Shown here one piece after another: positions 59,573-64,000 of a stretch of 64,000 nucleotides of DNA. Position 1 is the first letter of the stretch. Every line of letters starts with the position of its first letter. Made by a program: the position numbers and the translations under genes. Location: assembly GCF_000948975.2 (NCBI RefSeq), contig NZ_CP059735.1:4154001-4218000 (forward strand). The letters run 5' to 3'. The notes beneath the pieces were generated by a model that did not search any database, had not been told where the DNA came from, and saw only the letters and a list, made by a program, of their open reading frames with translations. The stretch is from Thalassomonas actiniarum (lineage in GTDB: Bacteria > Pseudomonadota > Gammaproteobacteria > Enterobacterales > Alteromonadaceae).

Positions 59573-60646
59573 TTAACGACTTTCGCCGATGCTTTCCTGC
59601 TGGCTGGTGGACCAGGCATTAATCACCGCCTTGACCAGGGTAGCCAGCGGAATGGCAAAAAATACCCCCCAAAAGCCCCATAAACCGCCGAATAAAATCA
59701 CCGCAATAATAATGGTAACTGGGTGCAGGTTCACCGCTTCGGAAAATAAAATCGGTACCAGCAAATTACCGTCCAGTGCCTGGATAATGGCATAGGCGAT
59801 CATCACATAACCAAATTGCGCGCTTGCCCCCCACTGAAACAGCGCCACCAGTAACACAGGAAAAGTCACGATAGTTGCGCCGACATAAGGCACCAATACC
59901 GACAGACCCACCAGCACCCCCAGTAAAACCGCATACTCCAGCCCCAAAAAGATAAAGGTCACAGTAGAGACGGCGCCGATGATCAAAATTTCTATCACCT
60001 TACCCCGGATATAATTCATGATTTGCTGGTTCATTTCCCGGCCGACCTGGCTCGCCATACGGCGCTCTTTCGGCAGGAAAACAACAAAACCTGCCATCAG
60101 CTCTTCTTTGTCTTTTAAAAAGAAAAACACCATCAGCGGCACCAGGATCAGGTAAATCATCAGGGCAACAATATCCGATATCGAATTAAGCGATGCCTTC
60201 AGCACTATCTGACCCCAGTCGAGCAGTTTTTCCTTCACCAGGTTGATTAACGTTTCGATTTGCTCCGCCTGGACAAATTCGGGATATTTCTCCGGTAAGG
60301 TCAACAGATAACTTTGCCCGTGGGTGATCATTTGCGGCACTTCCTGCAACAAGTTGCTGCTTTGCTGCCACATCACCGGCATCAATCCCAACAGGGCAAG
60401 CAGGGAGAAACCGATAAAACCGGAAACCACGGTTGTGACCGCACCGGTTCGCGAAAAGCCGACTTTCATTAACTGATTCGCGGGTAAATCAAGCAAAAAG
60501 GCAATGGCGATAGCAACAAACACCGGCATCAGCAAATGACTGAAAAAATAAATAAACATAAAAGCGCCGATCAGGATCACCGCCAGGGTGACGGCATGGG
60601 GATCGGAAAATTTGCGCTTATACCAGTCGGCGAACATTTGAACCAT
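59573..60646 (-). CDS. AI-2E/PerM family transporter
   Basis: This 357-residue protein has about eight helices with the PerM pattern, such as LLMPVFVAIAIAFLLDLPAN, LGVLVGLSVLVPYVGATIV and WGFWGVFFAIPLATLVKAVI. Members include TqsA (AI-2 export) and Na+/H+ antiporters; the substrate here is unknown. It follows the TusA-like gene by eight bases, so the two are probably cotranscribed. Confidence 0.9.
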   Translation of the reverse strand: MVQMFADWYKRKFSDPHAVTLAVILIGAFMFIYFFSHLLMPVFVAIAIAFLLDLPANQLMKVGFSRTGAVTTVVSGFIGFSLLALLGLMPVMWQQSSNLLQEVPQMITHGQSYLLTLPEKYPEFVQAEQIETLINLVKEKLLDWGQIVLKASLNSISDIVALMIYLILVPLMVFFFLKDKEELMAGFVVFLPKERRMASQVGREMNQQIMNYIRGKVIEILIIGAVSTVTFIFLGLEYAVLLGVLVGLSVLVPYVGATIVTFPVLLVALFQWGASAQFGYVMIAYAIIQALDGNLLVPILFSEAVNLHPVTIIIAVILFGGLWGFWGVFFAIPLATLVKAVINAWSTSQQESIGESR

Positions 60647-60654
60647 AAACTTAC

Positions 60655-60876
60655 TTACCTGTTTTTAATGTGTAATTCGAGCACAGCATTGCTTATATAG
60701 CGAACATTATATGGATATCCCTGCTTTTTTAGTAATTTAGGGATATCTTTTATCGAACCTTTATCGCTGATGCGAATCAGACATGCATCACCTTGTTGCA
60801 TTTTTTTCAATATCACACGCATTTTAACCAGAGGCAGAGGACATTTATCAGCGGTTGCATCGTATTCATATAACAT
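60655..60876 (-). CDS. TusA/YedF-like sulfurtransferase protein
   Basis: This 73-residue protein has the CPxP motif (DKCPLPLVKMRVILKK), with the sulfur-carrying Cys and the two-layer TusA fold. It may carry sulfur for tRNA thiolation or redox tasks; YedF-like proteins are less clear than TusA. It lies eight bases upstream of the PerM-type gene. Confidence 0.88.
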   Translation of the reverse strand: MLYEYDATADKCPLPLVKMRVILKKMQQGDACLIRISDKGSIKDIPKLLKKQGYPYNVRYISNAVLELHIKNR

Positions 60877-60942
60877 AGGAAATAATTAAAACAGCACTTT
60901 TGTTTAATTATCTAATTTGCGACAATTGATTACAATCATCTA

Positions 60943-61608
60943 ATGGTACTTATTAATAAAGAATTTAGTGAGCAGTACGAGAGCCCAATGAGTGAATTTT
61001 TAAAAGCCCCCGCCCTTAAAGAGATTAATGCCAATAAACGTAAACTCAACTGGGGGGAAGTGCCGGCTATTTATCATATGGTCTCCTCTTCTGTAGGCGA
61101 GCTTGACGGCATCTTAACCCATGGTTTTGACAGCTCATATAAACACCTGCTTAATCGTGACACCTGGAATATGGATTTACTCGGCGGTTATACCGATAAA
61201 GACGGCAAACCGGCGGTAAAAATTAAACCGCAGATCAGTCTCAAGCATGTTTTTAATGAAATGGGTTACGAGTTGCACTGCTTTCCGATGATTCAGGGGG
61301 AACGCCTTGACACCACCCTGCTGAAAAATCCCTGGTGCCCGTTCCTGGCCTGGATACCGGAAACCATGCGCCGGTTATTTCGTATTAACTCCCTGCCGGC
61401 TTTTATTATTTACTCTATGGATAACGGCGATGAAGCCGATTTGGAATTAATCAAATATGCCTATTTGAGGGTGGAGAACCTCATTGATATTTTAAGGGGA
61501 TCTTTTGATATCATAGAAGTCGATGGTTTTAGCATCGCCGAGTTTTACCGTGATATTGAACGGCAAAAAACAAACGACACGGTCAATGAAATACGTGACA
61601 TCAACTAA
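60943..61608 (+). CDS. Conserved protein of unknown function
   Basis: This 221-residue protein (or 206 if the ATG at 60988 is used, which has GAGAG just upstream) has no membrane helix or signal. Stretches like IYHMVSSSVGELDGILTHGFD and NPWCPFLAWIPETMRRLFRI are not of a family I recognise. Its end overlaps the bepA start by 23 bases, so the two may be expressed together. It is divergent from the TusA-like gene. Confidence 0.7.
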   Translation: MVLINKEFSEQYESPMSEFLKAPALKEINANKRKLNWGEVPAIYHMVSSSVGELDGILTHGFDSSYKHLLNRDTWNMDLLGGYTDKDGKPAVKIKPQISLKHVFNEMGYELHCFPMIQGERLDTTLLKNPWCPFLAWIPETMRRLFRINSLPAFIIYSMDNGDEADLELIKYAYLRVENLIDILRGSFDIIEVDGFSIAEFYRDIERQKTNDTVNEIRDIN

Positions 61609-63070
61609 GCGGAAGACTATTTTGTTTACATTAAAACCCCTGTTAATCGCAATCGGCCTGACGGCTTTCACCGGACTTGCCAACGGCGAAGAAACCGATA
61701 AAAACCGGCTGCCGGAAATCGGTACCGCCGGCGGCAGTATTTTATCCCTGGATAAAGAGCAGCAAATAGGCGATGCCTTAAAACGTCAGCTCAGGGGCAC
61801 TCAGCCGATCATCAATGATCCGGTTTTGATGGAATATATCAACGATCTCGGCAACCAGCTGGTGAAAAACGCCATCGACGTCAACTACCCTTTTGACTTT
61901 TTTCTCATCAACAACAAAGAACTTAACGCTTTCGCCTTTTTTGGCGGCCATGTCGGCGTTCACAGCGGTTTGCTGACCACCGCCGACAGCGAAAGCGAGC
62001 TGGCCTCGGTACTGGCCCATGAAATCTCCCACGTCACCCAAAGGCATCTGGCCCGGCGCTTAGAGTCCCAAAGCCGGAGCCAGCCGTTAACGACCGCGGG
62101 CATGATCTCCGGCGTATTGTTAACCCTGGTCAATCCCACGGTAGGTATGGCGGCGCTTTCCACCAGCATGGCGGCCCAACAACAGGCGGGCATTAACTAT
62201 ACCCGCGGCAATGAAAAAGAAGCGGATCGCGTCGGTATCGCGCTGCTCGCCAACAGTGATTTTGATCCTCAGGCGGCGCCGCAATTTTTTGCCAAAATGG
62301 CCGAGCAGTACCGCTATAAAAGCAAGCCGCCGGCCATGCTGTTAACCCATCCCCTGCCGGAGTCGCGTATCTCGGATGCCAGGCTAAGGGCACAGAACTT
62401 TGCCCCGAACCCCCAGGCTCCTAAGCTCAGCTTTGAACTGGCCAAGGCAAGGATCCAGGCCAGGTATGAAGGTAATCCTAAGGATAATATCAAACACTTT
62501 AACTACCTGATTGAAAAATCCAGGTACAAATTAAAGCCCGCCGCCGAATACGCCCTGGCGCTTTCTTATTTCGAAGACAAGCAATACCAGCAGGCAAAAA
62601 CTATCCTTACCCGGTTATTTAAGCAAGATAAAACCAATTTGTTTTATGCCGACACCCTCAGCGATGTTTATATCCAGCTGAAAGAGTTTAAGCAAGGCAT
62701 CAAGATGTTATCGGAATTAAACCTGTTAATGCCCAACAACCAGGTGGTGGCGCTCAACTATGCCAACCTGTTAATGGAGGCGAAAAAATATCAGCAGGCG
62801 GCCGATATTCTCAATGACTTCCTGTTGGTGAAACCGGACAACTTCCTCGCCTATGACCTGCTAACCTCAGTCTACCGCCGACACGGAAAAACCGCCTTAA
62901 TGCATGTTAACCGCGCCGAAACCCTGGCACTGCTGGGTAATTACCAGCGGGCCATCGATGAGCTGCAAACCGGTTATGAATTTGCCGACGGCAAACCTTT
63001 GGTACAAAAACGCATCAAGGCCAGGGTATTGCAGTTCCAGGAGCAGGAAAACAGCCTGAAACGCTTATAA
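61586..63070 (+). CDS. bepA: Periplasmic chaperone-protease BepA (M48)
   Basis: I choose the ATG at 61586, since a signal peptide follows (TILFTLKPLLIAIGLTAFTG). The 494-residue protein has the zinc site HEISH (145-149) with Glu212 in NEKEADRVGI and a C-terminal TPR region (about 300-480). BepA degrades or folds LptD with the BAM complex. It is next to yfgD as in E. coli. The gene starts inside the end of the upstream gene. Confidence 0.94.
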   Translation: MKYVTSTKRKTILFTLKPLLIAIGLTAFTGLANGEETDKNRLPEIGTAGGSILSLDKEQQIGDALKRQLRGTQPIINDPVLMEYINDLGNQLVKNAIDVNYPFDFFLINNKELNAFAFFGGHVGVHSGLLTTADSESELASVLAHEISHVTQRHLARRLESQSRSQPLTTAGMISGVLLTLVNPTVGMAALSTSMAAQQQAGINYTRGNEKEADRVGIALLANSDFDPQAAPQFFAKMAEQYRYKSKPPAMLLTHPLPESRISDARLRAQNFAPNPQAPKLSFELAKARIQARYEGNPKDNIKHFNYLIEKSRYKLKPAAEYALALSYFEDKQYQQAKTILTRLFKQDKTNLFYADTLSDVYIQLKEFKQGIKMLSELNLLMPNNQVVALNYANLLMEAKKYQQAADILNDFLLVKPDNFLAYDLLTSVYRRHGKTALMHVNRAETLALLGNYQRAIDELQTGYEFADGKPLVQKRIKARVLQFQEQENSLKRL

Positions 63071-63165
63071 TCATCCGGATATATTAACGAATTAACCTTT
63101 ATGTCATAATGGCGTGTTATATAGCCATAAACATATTTATTGCAAAACCAAGAGATAAAAATTAA

Positions 63166-63507
63166 ATGTTAACGATTTACCATAACCCTCGCTGTTCAAA
63201 AAGCAGACAAACCTTAGCCCTGATCGAAGACGCCAAGGCAGAGGTCAATATTGTCGAATACCTGAAAACCCCGTTAACCGAAGTGCAGATCAAAGAGCTG
63301 ATGGCCCTGCTGTCGGTGCCTGCCATTGAGATGATGCGCACCAAGGAAGCGGAATTTAAAGAGCAAAACCTTAAAGGCGCCGACGAAGCGACCTTAGTTG
63401 CGGCGATGGCGGCCACCCCTAAACTGATCGAGCGTCCGATTGTCGTGGCAAACGATAAGGCGGTGATCGGCAGACCTCCTGAAAACGTACTGGCGCTGCT
63501 GCCTTAA
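63166..63507 (+). CDS. ArsC family (YfgD-like) reductase
   Basis: This 113-residue thioredoxin-fold protein has the ArsC motif HNPRCSKSRQTL with Cys10 and the later segment LIERPIVVANDKAVIGRPPE. It may reduce arsenate with glutaredoxin; the YfgD branch next to bepA is less proven. No arsenic pump is in the window. Confidence 0.92.
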   Translation: MLTIYHNPRCSKSRQTLALIEDAKAEVNIVEYLKTPLTEVQIKELMALLSVPAIEMMRTKEAEFKEQNLKGADEATLVAAMAATPKLIERPIVVANDKAVIGRPPENVLALLP

Positions 63508-63534
63508 AAAGGCCTTAGGTTTGTTTACAACACG

Positions 63535-63933
63535 ATGAAGAAACAACAAAGGTTTTCAACCCCAACGTTGAAAAAAATAGCCCTTAGCGGCTATTTTTCA
63601 TTACTGGTGCTGATGCCCCTGTGGCTGGTGGTATTAAACCCCAGCCAGGGATTAAGTCCGACATTATCCCTGGTGATGTTTACCCTGCCCCTGCTTTTTC
63701 CCATGAAAGGCTTATTGCAGGGTAATCCGTATACCTATGCCTGGTCGAACTTTATTGTCATGATCTATTATCTGCACAGCTTGACCACCTTATGGGTTTC
63801 CCCCGAAGATATGCTGTGGGCGGCACTGGAGTTTATCTTTGCCACTATGATGTTTCTTGGCGGCAGCTATTATGCCAAATATCGCGGTCAGGAATTAGGT
63901 CTGAGCATCAGGAAGAAAAAAGAACAAGAATAA
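63535..63933 (+). CDS. DUF2069 family membrane protein
   Basis: This 132-residue protein has four hydrophobic helices, with the DUF2069 pattern MFTLPLLFPMKGLLQGNPYT and WSNFIVMIYYLHSLTTLW. It lies 27 bp after the ArsC-family gene, an order common in gammaproteobacteria. Function unknown. Confidence 0.88.
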   Translation: MKKQQRFSTPTLKKIALSGYFSLLVLMPLWLVVLNPSQGLSPTLSLVMFTLPLLFPMKGLLQGNPYTYAWSNFIVMIYYLHSLTTLWVSPEDMLWAALEFIFATMMFLGGSYYAKYRGQELGLSIRKKKEQE

Positions 63934-64000
63934 CCCTTTAGCTTGTTTTTAGTGAAGCAAAGGGATTATTAACCAAGTAAAAAAGTAAAGGATTAACCAT

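Overview
The window looks like a chromosome segment of a marine gammaproteobacterium of the order Alteromonadales, most likely Colwelliaceae (Thalassomonas/Colwellia-like). This rests on gene order and protein similarity recalled from family knowledge, not on a search. Pointers are the cbb3 oxidase block next to fnr-uspE-ttcA, the bamC-dapA-gcvR-bcp order, the bepA-yfgD pair, a Vibrio-type M9 collagenase and the E. coli YhaJ-type quinone set. The core is moderately GC-rich; 14.3-25.4 kb is clearly AT-rich.

Layout. (1) 0-5.5 kb: a minus-strand set (DoxX, pirin, two glutathionyl-hydroquinone reductases, a questin-oxidase-like protein cut by the window edge) divergent from a LysR regulator, probably a quinone/electrophile stress regulon. 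(2) 5.7-7.2 kb: a secreted DUF4350-like protein and a GNAT acetyltransferase. (3) 7.2-14.3 kb: a MacAB-like adaptor/ATPase/permease set divergent from a one-component winged-helix/TM/beta-propeller regulator. (4) 14.3-25.4 kb: an accessory island. It holds an ion-channel gene with a frameshift at a slippery heptamer, a REP-associated transposase remnant, a two-gene SIR2-AAA plus CARF-like operon (candidate defence system), a group II intron reverse transcriptase remnant, a SymE-type toxin, a PD40 protein, an orphan Tae4 amidase effector with a two-TM partner, and a secreted PLC-like/C-type-lectin protein. Repeated non-coding elements separate the cargo, and the right edge carries a second copy of the 3' end of the regulator gene at the left edge.

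(5) 25.4-36 kb: a membrane protein, a lipoprotein amine oxidase, an RstAB-like two-component pair, a DUF1971 cupin, an RDD protein, the ydbH-ynbE-ydbL envelope operon, a TonB-domain protein and a lipoprotein. (6) 36.3-46.7 kb: ccoNOQP, fixH, ccoI, ccoS, a SafE/CcoH-like protein, fnr, uspE and ttcA. Here assembly, copper supply and oxygen control of the high-affinity oxidase sit together; ccoG is absent. (7) 47-54.8 kb: an NCS2 purine permease, a Bax-like glucosaminidase, a membrane protein, DUF1415, bamC, dapA, gcvR and bcp. (8) 54.9-64 kb: an AraC regulator, a large secreted collagenase with a possible coupled leader ORF, a PerM transporter, a TusA-like protein, an unknown gene, bepA, yfgD/arsC and a DUF2069 protein.

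No rRNA, tRNA or CRISPR array was seen. The most promising undescribed element is the SIR2-AAA/CARF-like operon at 16.3-19.7 kb, followed by the Tae4 pair and the slippery-site channel gene.
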